In this document: one piece after another, positions 8,406 through 18,000 of the stretch | How the letters are laid out: each line of letters starts with the position of its first letter | Numbering within the stretch: the first letter of the stretch is position 1 | NCBI RefSeq assembly: GCF_016613535.2 | Contig: NZ_CP071518.1 | Coordinates: 3,286,001-3,350,000, forward strand | Length of the DNA: 64,000 bases | Direction: 5' to 3' | DNA from: Lysobacter solisilvae | Lineage (GTDB): Bacteria; Pseudomonadota; Gammaproteobacteria; Xanthomonadales; Xanthomonadaceae | Made by a program: the position numbers and the translations under genes | The notes under the pieces: generated by a model | Told to the model about the DNA's origin: nothing | The model's database searches: none | Seen by the model: the letters and a program-made list of their open reading frames with translations, nothing else

Positions 8406-8566
8406 GTCTGCCTCCGCGCTGGGTGTGCCGGGCCCACCGAAGTGGACCGTCTGGAGCCTGCGAGGCCAGCCTCAACCACACTGATGAAGGCGACAAGGGC
8501 GCTGTGTGAAGCGAGGAAGAAGTCGGCCGGCGGCTCAGTGCCACGCCGGGACGATGGGGACGCCAA

Positions 8567-8594
8567 TGAAAAACGCCCGCTTCGCAGCGGGCGT
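8567..8594 (-). terminator. Intrinsic terminator of the M72 peptidase gene
   Basis: Read on the minus strand, ACGCCCGC, a six-base loop TGCGAA and GCGGGCGT form an eight-pair stem followed by a run of T. It lies about 65 bases beyond the stop of the metallopeptidase gene. Confidence 0.75.
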
Positions 8595-8660
8595 CGTTCA
8601 TGGCGCGGCGACCGGATCAAGGGCGCCAGGTCTCCCGGCACACTCAATCCGCACCTGCCC

Positions 8661-10505
8661 TCAGAAGCTGATGCTCCAGCTGTCGATCTTGCCCGTATCA
8701 CCCGTGGCATTGTCGTTGGCGCGCAGCTTCCACGTGCCGTTGAGGGCTTCCGACGACAGGTTCACCGTATAGGTCTGGATGATGTTGTCCGCACTGCCGC
8801 CCGAACGGTTGTGCAGCAGGTAGGCGGTGCCATCCGGGGCGATGAGCTGGACCTTCAGGTCGCCCTTGTAGGTGTGCAGGATGTTCACCGCCACCGCCGT
8901 GTTGCTCGGGGCGTTGCCCGCACGGCCCGCGACCACGATCGGACTGTCGACCGTCGCGTTGTCATTGATGGTGAAATCGGCGGGGTTGGTATAGGTCGTC
9001 TTCACCTGCGAGACGACCACCGACTTGGTCACGCTGTGGGTGGCGCCGTCGTCATCGGTCACGGTCAGCGTCACGCTGTAGGTGCCCGCCGCAGCGAAGG
9101 TCTTGAGCGGGCTGGTCGCGGTCGACGTGGTGCTGTCGCCGAAGTTCCAGCTGCGCGACACGATCGTGCCGTCGCTGTCGGTGGAGCTGTCGGTGAAGGT
9201 CACCGCCAGGTTGCTGGCAGTGGAGCTGAAGTTCGCCACCGGCGCGGCGTTGACTGCCGGCGTGGCGCGGAACGCGGCGACCGTGGCCTTGCGCTCGATC
9301 AGCACGCGGCGGTTGTCGCTCTGGTTGGCGTTGCCCATGGCCACGCCGTTGTAGGTGATTTCGGGGCTGGACCAGTAGTTCAGGCGCGGGCACCCGCCGG
9401 TGCAGGCGTAGGCCATGATCGTGCGCCAGCTGTTGCCGTACTGGTAGCCGTGGCCATAGGTGTAGATGCTGTTGCTGCCGTTGACCGGGTCGTGGTGCGC
9501 GCCCATGTTGTGGCCGATCTCGTGCGCGAAGCTGTAGTAGCCGGTGGCGCAGTTCCAGGCCACCGCCACGAAGGCGCTGCTGGCGCCGGAATTGAGGTAA
9601 CCCAGGCCGCAGTACTGGGTGTTGTTGATGATCAGCGCGTTGACGTCGGCGCCGATCGAATCACGGGTGGCGTGGTAGCTGTCCAGGTATCCGTCGTTGG
9701 TGCCGCTGAAACGCGACAGGTCCGTATCGAAGCTGCCGGATTCGGAGTAGCTGGAGGCGTAGTACCCCGCCAGTTCCATGGTGATGCCGATGTTGGAGTT
9801 CGCGTAACCGGCATTGGTTTCAGCCACCGCAAGCTCCATCAGCGCCCGCATGTCGCCGGTATAAGCGGCCACGGCCTGCTGGCTGGCCACCACCATCACG
9901 CGGAGGGTCTGCGTCGCACCTGGCGCGGTGTCGGCGACGACCGCCGGCCTGCGCAGCTTGTGCTGCCGCATGGCCTGGTCGAACATCGCGCGGTAGCTGT
10001 CGGGGTGGTCGGCAGGCATGGCCGATTCGTCGACCTCGATCACCGCGTGCTCGCCGCCGGGCAGCGGCTGGATGCGGTAGAGCGTGCCCTTGACGCGGAC
10101 ACTTCCGGTGATGCCGTTGCCACGGCGCACCAGGATCACCGAGTTCAGCTCATCGCGGCGCACTTCCTTGTTGATCGCCGGACGCGGCTTGGCATCCTTG
10201 AGATGGCCGGTCCAGACCTGGCTGCCGCTGGCGTTGACCTGGGCCTTGTCGAGCACGGCCGTGACGTTGACCCGCCCCAGGTCGAGGTCGAGTTCGCGCG
10301 TGGCAGCGTTGACGGCCGAGACGTCGGCGCGCGCGACGCGCATCGTTGCGGTCTCCGGGCGGTCGGCGATCATCCGCGCGGCGCGGTTGGCCGCGGCCTG
10401 CGGCTGGGCCGGCGTCGCCACGAACAGCGGTCGGCCGGCGAGGACGCTGCCGGACATTGCCAGCGCCGCGATACCGACGGCAAAACGAATGGCCTGCTTT
10501 TTCAC
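8661..10505 (-). CDS. Secreted M72-type zinc metallopeptidase with PKD and P domains
   Basis: 614 residues. A Sec signal peptide (basic MKKQ, hydrophobic core, VLA-G cut near residue 23) is followed by a propeptide-like region to about 200, then a metzincin catalytic domain with HEIGHNMGAHH (His328, His332, His338; Glu329 catalytic) and a downstream TIMAY Met-turn. After it come one PKD domain (about 425-505) and a C-terminal proprotein-convertase P domain (about 515-614) with HTYKGDLKVQLIAPDG and GTWKLRANDN. This resembles M72 peptidyl-Asp peptidases; it should degrade extracellular protein. The GTG start at 10505 has GGAG five bases upstream; the longer open frame would bury the signal peptide. 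Confidence 0.9.
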   Translation of the reverse strand: MKKQAIRFAVGIAALAMSGSVLAGRPLFVATPAQPQAAANRAARMIADRPETATMRVARADVSAVNAATRELDLDLGRVNVTAVLDKAQVNASGSQVWTGHLKDAKPRPAINKEVRRDELNSVILVRRGNGITGSVRVKGTLYRIQPLPGGEHAVIEVDESAMPADHPDSYRAMFDQAMRQHKLRRPAVVADTAPGATQTLRVMVVASQQAVAAYTGDMRALMELAVAETNAGYANSNIGITMELAGYYASSYSESGSFDTDLSRFSGTNDGYLDSYHATRDSIGADVNALIINNTQYCGLGYLNSGASSAFVAVAWNCATGYYSFAHEIGHNMGAHHDPVNGSNSIYTYGHGYQYGNSWRTIMAYACTGGCPRLNYWSSPEITYNGVAMGNANQSDNRRVLIERKATVAAFRATPAVNAAPVANFSSTASNLAVTFTDSSTDSDGTIVSRSWNFGDSTTSTATSPLKTFAAAGTYSVTLTVTDDDGATHSVTKSVVVSQVKTTYTNPADFTINDNATVDSPIVVAGRAGNAPSNTAVAVNILHTYKGDLKVQLIAPDGTAYLLHNRSGGSADNIIQTYTVNLSSEALNGTWKLRANDNATGDTGKIDSWSISF

Positions 10506-10790
10506 TGCTGCTCCATGGATGACTGGACCGGATAGGGCGCCCGCAATCGCACCCGGACCATCGCTCGGCCCGGACAGGAATTGGGGGAAGTCGCGGGAGA
10601 GTATCCCAACCGGCACCCGGCGAAAAGTGGGAGCGCGGCCACACTTTTCCTCGGTCGAACAGGCGGTCCTGATGGCCCCGGGTAAACGCCACTGCGGACG
10701 CGGGCCAGGGCCGCGTGCCCGGGGTGGAGGCTGCGAAATTCGGACTGGGCACCCGGATGCGCCTGCCGCATCCGGCCCACAGCACCGCCG

Positions 10791-12728
10791 TCAGCGGACG
10801 ACCTTCCACCCCACCAGCGAACCCACCGGCTGCAGCTGGTTCTTGTCGGCCGATCGCCAGATGACGTTCTCGCCGGTGCTGGCATTGCGCCACATCAGGT
10901 CCGCGCGACCGTCGCCGTTGTAATCGCCTACGGCGGCCAGGGTCGTGTGCACCGGCACGGCGGCAATCAGGACGCGGCGTGCGCTGAGCCCGGACAGCCA
11001 CAGTTCGTTCGCGCCGGTGGCGCTGTTCCTCCAGACCAGGTCGTCGGTGCCGTCGCCGTTGAAGTCCCCCACGCCGGCCACCTGCCACTGCTGGCTCGCC
11101 ACGCTTGTCAGCGCCTGCTGCAGATCCTGGCGACTGCTGGGCCACACGACGTTGGCACCCGTCGTGGCATGCCGCCACAGGATGTCCGACCGGCCATCGC
11201 CGGTGAAGTCACCGATCCCGGCCACCTTCAAGCCCAGGTCGGCAACGGCCAGCGCCTGGTAGGTTTCCGAGGTTGCCGATTTCCAGATGGTATTGGCGCC
11301 GGTGCGGGCATTGCGCCAGAGCAGGTCCGCGCGGCTGTCCCCGTCGAAATCGCCGGCCCCCACCACCTGCCAGTCCTGGCTGGCGATGCTGGTTGTGGCC
11401 GTCAGTCGCGCCTGCCCGGCCGACCATACTTCGTTTGCTCCGGTCACCCGGTTGCGCCAGAACGAATCCGCGCTGCCATCGCCATCGAAGTCGCCCACGG
11501 CCTGCAGCGACCAGTTGCCGTCCTGCGCATCGAGCGTGCGGGTCGAAGCGCTGTTGGCCGAAAGCCACAACATGTTCTGCCCTGCCTCGTTCGTCCACGC
11601 CACGTCGGAAACGAAATCCCCGTTGAAGTCACTGACCGGCTGGCGTCCGCCGTAATGGATATGCAGCAGGCCATCGGAAACGGCCAAGTCGGCGTGGCCG
11701 TCGTGATTCAGATCACCGATGGCCATGTGGTCCGGGTATTTGACGTGCAGCGGTGTCCACAGTTCGGCAGGCGACAGACGCTGTCCCAGGCCCATGTACC
11801 GGCCGATGGTCATCCAGCCGCGATGTCCGACCAGCAGATCCTGGCGACCGTCCTCGTCCACGTCCGTGGCAAGCATGGCATGGGGGTTGTCGAAGGTCGG
11901 CAGCTGTTCGGCCAGCTCGAAGTATCCGTTCGGCGCGCGCCGGTACTTGTAGAGCGTGGCGCAGGGCGTGTTGCAGGACGCCGCGACGATGACTTCCCTG
12001 GCGCTGGCATGGTCGACGACTTCGATGTCCTGGGACCAGGCGTAGTCCTTGGGATAGGTGTAGGCCACGGCCGGCAGGAAGCCGCGGTTTCCATCGTGGG
12101 CGTAGACGAAGAAGCTGTTGGATGTGCCATTGGCCAGCAGCAGGTCGGGCTTTCCGTCGCCCGTCACGTCGCGCAGCCGCGGCCTTCCCACGGTGGCGAC
12201 CTGCATGTAGGAAGGCGCGGAAAGCCCGGTCGCCATCGCGCCGTAATACAGCATCGCCTCGGCGTCGCCGACGCAGACCACGTCCTCCAGGCCATCACCC
12301 TGCAGGTCGGCCGTGCCGATGGCCTGGCAGGCATAGGTCGCGGCATGCTCCTTGAGCGTGAACCCGTTCGCGCCGTTCCACTTGTAGGTCGACAACCCCC
12401 GTGCGTGCCCGACCAGCAGCTCGCGGGTGCCATCCTTGCCCAGGTCAGCCACGCCCAGGTCGAAGACGGTCACCGGTGAGGACAGCCTGTGCGTGCGCAA
12501 CAGGGTGCCATCGGCCTGCTGGAGCAGCACGTCCACGTACAGCTGCATGCCGACGACAGCCACGTCGTCTCGTCCGTCGCCATTGAAGTCCGCCACGGCA
12601 ACGGCGCTCGTGCTCTTGTCCCATACCTGGACCGGCGGGCCGAACATGAAAGCACCCGCGTGGGCGGCGACCGGGACGGCTGCGGCCATCGGAGCCAGAA
12701 CCAGAACCATCAACAGGCGCCTGAGCAT
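10791..12728 (-). CDS. Exported FG-GAP/VCBS-repeat protein (paralogue 1)
   Basis: About 645 residues. A signal peptide (MLRRLLMVLVLAPMAAAVPV, then AAHAGA) leads into a beta-propeller-like protein made of FG-GAP units: DFNGDGRDD, DVTGDGKPD, DLNHDGHAD and, in the C-terminal half, five or six near-regular units of about 48 residues with the pattern GDFDGDGxADxLWRNxxTGANxxW. Asp-rich loops should bind calcium. These proteins are usually cell-surface or secreted adhesion/scaffold proteins; the role here is unknown. Start 12728 is preferred over 12749 and 12770 because it gives a standard signal peptide. Confidence 0.83.
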   Translation of the reverse strand: MLRRLLMVLVLAPMAAAVPVAAHAGAFMFGPPVQVWDKSTSAVAVADFNGDGRDDVAVVGMQLYVDVLLQQADGTLLRTHRLSSPVTVFDLGVADLGKDGTRELLVGHARGLSTYKWNGANGFTLKEHAATYACQAIGTADLQGDGLEDVVCVGDAEAMLYYGAMATGLSAPSYMQVATVGRPRLRDVTGDGKPDLLLANGTSNSFFVYAHDGNRGFLPAVAYTYPKDYAWSQDIEVVDHASAREVIVAASCNTPCATLYKYRRAPNGYFELAEQLPTFDNPHAMLATDVDEDGRQDLLVGHRGWMTIGRYMGLGQRLSPAELWTPLHVKYPDHMAIGDLNHDGHADLAVSDGLLHIHYGGRQPVSDFNGDFVSDVAWTNEAGQNMLWLSANSASTRTLDAQDGNWSLQAVGDFDGDGSADSFWRNRVTGANEVWSAGQARLTATTSIASQDWQVVGAGDFDGDSRADLLWRNARTGANTIWKSATSETYQALAVADLGLKVAGIGDFTGDGRSDILWRHATTGANVVWPSSRQDLQQALTSVASQQWQVAGVGDFNGDGTDDLVWRNSATGANELWLSGLSARRVLIAAVPVHTTLAAVGDYNGDGRADLMWRNASTGENVIWRSADKNQLQPVGSLVGWKVVR

Positions 12729-12772
12729 GGGGCTGCACCTTTGCGTCATCGAATACCGATCAAGATCCATGG

Positions 12773-14851
12773 TCAGCGCACCAACCGGGTGTCAGTACCG
12801 CTGGCATGCACTGCCTGCGTGACGCGCGAGTCCGCCGAACGCCAGATGACGTTTTCACCGGTGCCCGGGTCATGCCATAACAGGTCCGCGCGACCATCGC
12901 CGTTGTAATCGCCCACCGTCACCACCCACTCGACGGACGTACGGGTGATCGCGACGCGCCGCGCGAGGCTGGCCGAATACCAGATGTCGTTGGCGCCGGT
13001 CGCTGCGTTTCGCCACAAGACGTCGTCCTTGCGGTCGCCGTCGAAGTCACCGATTCCTGCCACCTGCCACTGCAGGCTCACCACGCTGGCCAGTGCCTGC
13101 CGCAATTCGCGGCGGCCGGAAGGCCACAGGTCGTTGCTGCCGGTGCTGGCGTGCCGCCACAGGATGTCGGCCCGGCCGTCGCCGTTGAAGTCGCCGATGC
13201 CGGCGACCTTCCATCGCTCGTCGGTCACTGCCGGCAGCACCTGGTAGGTCGCCGGGTTCGCCGACTTCCAGACAGTGTTGGCGCCGGTGACGGTGTTGCG
13301 CCACAGCACATCCGAACGCCGGTCTCCATCGAAGTCGCCCGCCCCCACGACCTGCCAGGACTGGCTGTCCACCGCACCAATCGCGCGCTTGTATATCGCG
13401 TGGTCCCAGACTTCGTTCGCGCCCGTCGAACTGTTGCGCCAGAAAACGTCCGCGGCACTGTCGCCATCGAAGTCGCCGAAGGCCTGCGGCTGCCATTCCG
13501 CGGCGATGAAACCGGGGCACATGGCATTGCCGGTCCGGTAGAACATGACTTGGCGGCACTCGATCCAGTTCTCGATCTCCGCCCAGCCCCACAGCATGGC
13601 TTCGCCACCCGTGTAGAGGCGCCAGAGGACGTCCGCCATGCCGTCCCCGTCGAAATCGTTCTCGGCCATGCGCGTGCGCACGGCAGGCCTGCAGCCGTAC
13701 AGCACCTGCACGCCCGTGCGCGTCGCGCTGGCCAAGTCCTTGCAGCCGTCGTGGTCGAGGTCCCCGAGCGCAATGCTGTTGCTGTGGCCCTGGGGAACGA
13801 AAAGCGCGAGATCCTTGCCGAAGCCCGGCAGGTCGAAACGCGACTGGCCAGCCAGTCCCTTGGTCCCGCTGCCCAGCAAGGTCACGCTGTTGAAGGTGAA
13901 ATGGGCGGCGATCAGTTCGTTGTCGCCATCGCCGTCCACGTCGCCCGCCAGCATGGCCGTCGGCGCGCTCTGCACGGGGATGCGCTCGGCGCGGGCAAGG
14001 TAACCATTGGCGCCACGGCGGTAGACGTTGAGTGTGGCGTCCGGTGCGTTGTCCGGGCTGGCAGTGACCACTTCATTGACGCCATCGCCGTCCAGGTCGA
14101 GCACTTCCAGCGCCGCCGGCCATTTGAAGGCGGCCGAGCGCGGATGGGGATACACGTTGGGCGGCAGGAATCCGCCGCCGCCGTTGTTGGGGAAGACCAG
14201 GAACCCATTGACCGTGGTCGAGGTCACCAGCAGATCGGGCCGGCCGTCGCCGGTGACGTCCGCCAGGCGCATGCGCTTCCAGTCGAAGGAATACGTGCCT
14301 GCCGGCGTCTGGAACTCGAGTGTCGAACGGAAGCCGCCGTTGCCATTGCCGAGGAAGACCGTGGCGGTCTGCTTCCAGTCGTGGCAGAGAACGTCGGCCA
14401 GGCCGTCGCCGTCGACATCGCCGGTCACCAGGAACTTGCAGCCATGGCTGTTCGCGTGCGGGACCAGCGCGATGGTTCCGCCCGCGCCGACTCGCCCCAC
14501 CAGCAGGCCGGGGCCACCTTCGGCGACACCGACGACGATTTCCCGGGCACCGTCGCGGTCCAGGTCGACGAGCGCAAGCGGGTAGATGTGTTCATTGAAG
14601 GCCGATGGCAGGGCCACCCGGACACGCTCGGCGAGCGAACCGTCCGCACGCTGCAGGGACAGGGAAAGGTTGTGCACCTCGGTCGCGGCCAAGTCGTCGC
14701 GCCCGTCTCCGTTGACATCGCCGACGGCCACGCTCACGAAAGTGTCCCGCGACATCACCACCGGCACCGGTGGCCCGAAGGAAAATTCCGTCGCGCACGC
14801 AACACCCGAAAAGCCCAGCATCAGCCAGGCCAACCAGCAGACTTTCTTCAT
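12773..14851 (-). CDS. Exported FG-GAP/VCBS-repeat protein (paralogue 2)
   Basis: 692 residues with signal peptide MKKVCWLAWLMLGFSGVACA, then the same plan as its downstream neighbour: an N-terminal seven- to eight-unit FG-GAP region (DVNGDGRDD, DVDGDGLAD, DLDGDGVNE) and a C-terminal block of about six GDFDGDxxxDVLWRNxxTGAN units. The C-terminal halves of the two proteins align unit by unit, so they probably arose by tandem duplication. The two genes are about 45 bases apart and probably co-transcribed. AGGGG precedes the ATG at 14851; the 108 codons upstream in frame are not part of the protein. Confidence 0.83.
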   Translation of the reverse strand: MKKVCWLAWLMLGFSGVACATEFSFGPPVPVVMSRDTFVSVAVGDVNGDGRDDLAATEVHNLSLSLQRADGSLAERVRVALPSAFNEHIYPLALVDLDRDGAREIVVGVAEGGPGLLVGRVGAGGTIALVPHANSHGCKFLVTGDVDGDGLADVLCHDWKQTATVFLGNGNGGFRSTLEFQTPAGTYSFDWKRMRLADVTGDGRPDLLVTSTTVNGFLVFPNNGGGGFLPPNVYPHPRSAAFKWPAALEVLDLDGDGVNEVVTASPDNAPDATLNVYRRGANGYLARAERIPVQSAPTAMLAGDVDGDGDNELIAAHFTFNSVTLLGSGTKGLAGQSRFDLPGFGKDLALFVPQGHSNSIALGDLDHDGCKDLASATRTGVQVLYGCRPAVRTRMAENDFDGDGMADVLWRLYTGGEAMLWGWAEIENWIECRQVMFYRTGNAMCPGFIAAEWQPQAFGDFDGDSAADVFWRNSSTGANEVWDHAIYKRAIGAVDSQSWQVVGAGDFDGDRRSDVLWRNTVTGANTVWKSANPATYQVLPAVTDERWKVAGIGDFNGDGRADILWRHASTGSNDLWPSGRRELRQALASVVSLQWQVAGIGDFDGDRKDDVLWRNAATGANDIWYSASLARRVAITRTSVEWVVTVGDYNGDGRADLLWHDPGTGENVIWRSADSRVTQAVHASGTDTRLVR

Positions 14852-15083
14852 CGCCCCTCCCCGATCGCGGGGAAAAGGGTAGCAGACGCGACGCGTGGCC
14901 CGAAGCCCGGCCGAAAGCACGAAGCGGTGTCGGCGGTACGCGCAAAGGCGCTTTGACGGGCTACCACTCATCGGCCGAAGCGCTGGTTTGGATACCTGAA
15001 CCTGCTTCCGGCCGGATGTCGATGTTCGGCTCGCTGCACACCACCACGACGGGGAATGGTCCGCGCCTGCCGAGGTTTTCACC

Positions 15084-18000
15084 ATGCGCGCAACGCTTGC
15101 CGGCGTGGCGCGCCGGCGGGCCCGCCATATGGCCCATGTCCGTCCGCCAGTGTCGAGTTCAGGCGGGCCTGGCAAGGCCCGGTGCCTGGCTGCCCTCCTC
15201 GCGCTCGTCCTCGGGAGCGGAGCGTCGCAGATCGCGCGCGCGGAAACCTTCTACGTGCGCGTGGACGGCGGTGACGCCAGCCAATGCACCGGACGCAGCG
15301 ACGCACCGTATCCGGGCAGTGGCACCGGCCAGGCCTGCGCCTGGAGCCATCCCTTCCACGCGCTCGCACCCGATGGCACGCGACGCATCGCCGGTGGCGA
15401 CACCCTGCGGATCGGCGGCGGCAGCTACATGATCGGCCAGGGCGCATCAGGCGCCGGTGCGTGCCTGCCCGCCAACTGCTCGCTCGCCACGGTTCCCGGC
15501 GGCACGGCCGGGGCACCGACGCGGATTCTCGGCGACCCCGCCCACCGGCCCAGGTTGTGGGGCACGCTGGGGGTGACACGCATCCTCAGTCTCGATGGCA
15601 GCTCCAATGTCGAGATCGGCCACCTGGAGATCACCGACCAGGACGACTGCGTCTACAGCCACAGCAACGCGACGGCGAAGTGTCCCGCGGTCGGCCTCGG
15701 GGCCTGGGCCAAGCACGGCGTGTATGCGCGCGCCTCGGCCAACGTCTGGCTGCACGACCTCGATATCCATGGCCTCGGCCACACCGGCCTTTGGGCGGGC
15801 GGTCTGAGCAACTGGACGCTCGAGCGCGTGCAACTCAACCGCAACGGTCGCGCGGGTTGGGACGCCAACATCGGCACCGGCAGCTCGAACTCCGGCGCCA
15901 TAGTCCTGCGCGGCATGGAGATCGCGTGGAACGGTTGCGGCGAACGCTGGCAGACCGGCGCGGCCTGGGCCTGCTGGAGCCAGCAGGCCGGCGGCTATGG
16001 CGACGGCCTGGGCACGGTGGCCACCGGCGGCCTGTGGCTGATCGAGGACAGCTTCGTCCACCACAACACCCAGGACGGACTGGACCTGCGCTTCCTCGAC
16101 GGCGCGGACACCACGCACGCCACGCTGCGCCGCATCCATGCCGTGGGCAATGCCGGCAACCAGGTCAAGGTGAAAGGCAACTCGCTGATCGAGAACTCCG
16201 TGCTGATCGGCAACTGCGGCTATTTCAACGGGAAGTTCTACATGTTGGCGGCCGACAACTGCCGCGCCGACGGCACGACGCTCCTGCTGGTGTTCACCGC
16301 CAACGACCTCGCCGTCGTGCGCCACAACTCGATCACTGGCGAAGGCTGGAGCCTGGTTGGCGCGACGGAAGGCGACAGCAGCGGTCGCGCGCTGGTCCAG
16401 AACAACGTGCTCGCCGGCTTCCCCTGGTTCCTCAACCCGGCGGACCTGAGCCGCGTACAGGCCGGCACTTCCCCCGCCCTGGTCACCCACTCGGGCAACC
16501 TGGTCTGGAACGTCTATGCCAATGCATGTCCCGGCGACAGCCTCTGCGGACAGAATCCAGCGCTGAAGGACATGGCGCTGGCCACCTACGATGCCGAGCC
16601 GCTGCCGGGTTCGCCGGTCGTCGACCGGGTCGCTCCGATGGCCCAGGTCACCACCGACTTCCTGCTGCATTCACGGCCGCTGGGGGCGGCCAGCGATATC
16701 GGCGCCTATGAACTGCCGGCCGCGATCACATGCACACGCGCCACGCCGACGGTGGCGCTCGCGGGCTTCCCGGCCGCAGTGCCGGCCGGCACCCGCATCG
16801 ATTACACGCTGACCCTCACCAACCATGACAGCGCCGGCTGCCCGACTACGAGCTTCACCCTGTCCGGGTCCGTGCCGGCGGGCTGGAGCAGCACATTGGG
16901 GGCCGGGAGCCTGGACCTCGCGCCCGGCAACACCGGCAGCACCACCGTCTCCGTCACCTCGCCGGCCAGCGCCGCGGGCGGCGACTACACCGTCGGCGCC
17001 GGCGTCGCGAGCAGTGCCCATAGCCGCCACACCGCGAGCGCCACCGCGACCTACTCCGTGCTCGTTCCGGACCCCGTCTGCACACCGGCTGCGCCGACCC
17101 TGAGCCTGGGCGGGCCGACCGACGCCGTGCCGGCCGGCACGTCCATCCAATACACGGCGAATCTGCGCAACAACGACAGCGCGAGCTGTGCAACGACGTA
17201 TTTCAACCTCGCCGATTCGACACCCGCCGGATGGACCGCGACGCTGGCTATGCCGGGCCTGACGCTCGCCCCCGGCGCCAGCGGCAGCACGACGCTCACC
17301 GTGGCCTCGCCCTCCGACGCCACTCCCGGCGGCTACGGCATCGGCGCCGGTGCCAGCAGCGATGCCGGCGCCGTGCACACGGCGAGCGCCGGCATCACCT
17401 ACAACGTGGCCGAGCCGCCTGCGCCGTGCACGCGCTCGGCTCCCACACTCGCCCTGGGTGGCCCCACCGCCCCGGTTCCGGCGGGAAGCGGCGTCGACTA
17501 CACCATCAATCTGCACAACAACGACAGCAGCACCTGCGCCGGCACCAGCTTCAGTCTCGCCGCATCCGTGCCTGCCGGATGGACCGGGCTGCTGGCGGCC
17601 GACACGATCACGCTCGCACCGGGCGCCAGCGGCGGCACCACGCTGGCCGTCACCTCCGCCATCGACGCCGGTGCGGGCAGCTACACCATCGGCTCGGGCG
17701 TGGGCAGCGGTGCGGGCGGCGTGCACACGGCCAGTGCCAGCGCGACCTACACGGTCGACGAGCCGGCGCCGGCATGCACGCGCGCCGCGCCAACGATGAC
17801 GGTCGGCGGGCCCACCGCCGCGGTGTCGCCCGGCAGCGTCGTCGACTACACCGTCGGTATCCGCAACAACGACAGCAGCTCCTGCGTCGGCACGAGCTTC
17901 AGTCTCGCCGCATCCGTGCCGGCGGGATGGACCGGGCTGCTGGCAGCCGACGCCATCACGCTCGCACCTGGCGCCAGCGGTGGCACCACGCTGACCGTCA

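Noticed and set aside
7794..10535. A 913-codon plus-strand frame over the M72 peptidase.
   Set aside because: Its translation is His/Arg/Val-rich shadow sequence; the minus strand has clear HExxH, PKD and P domains.
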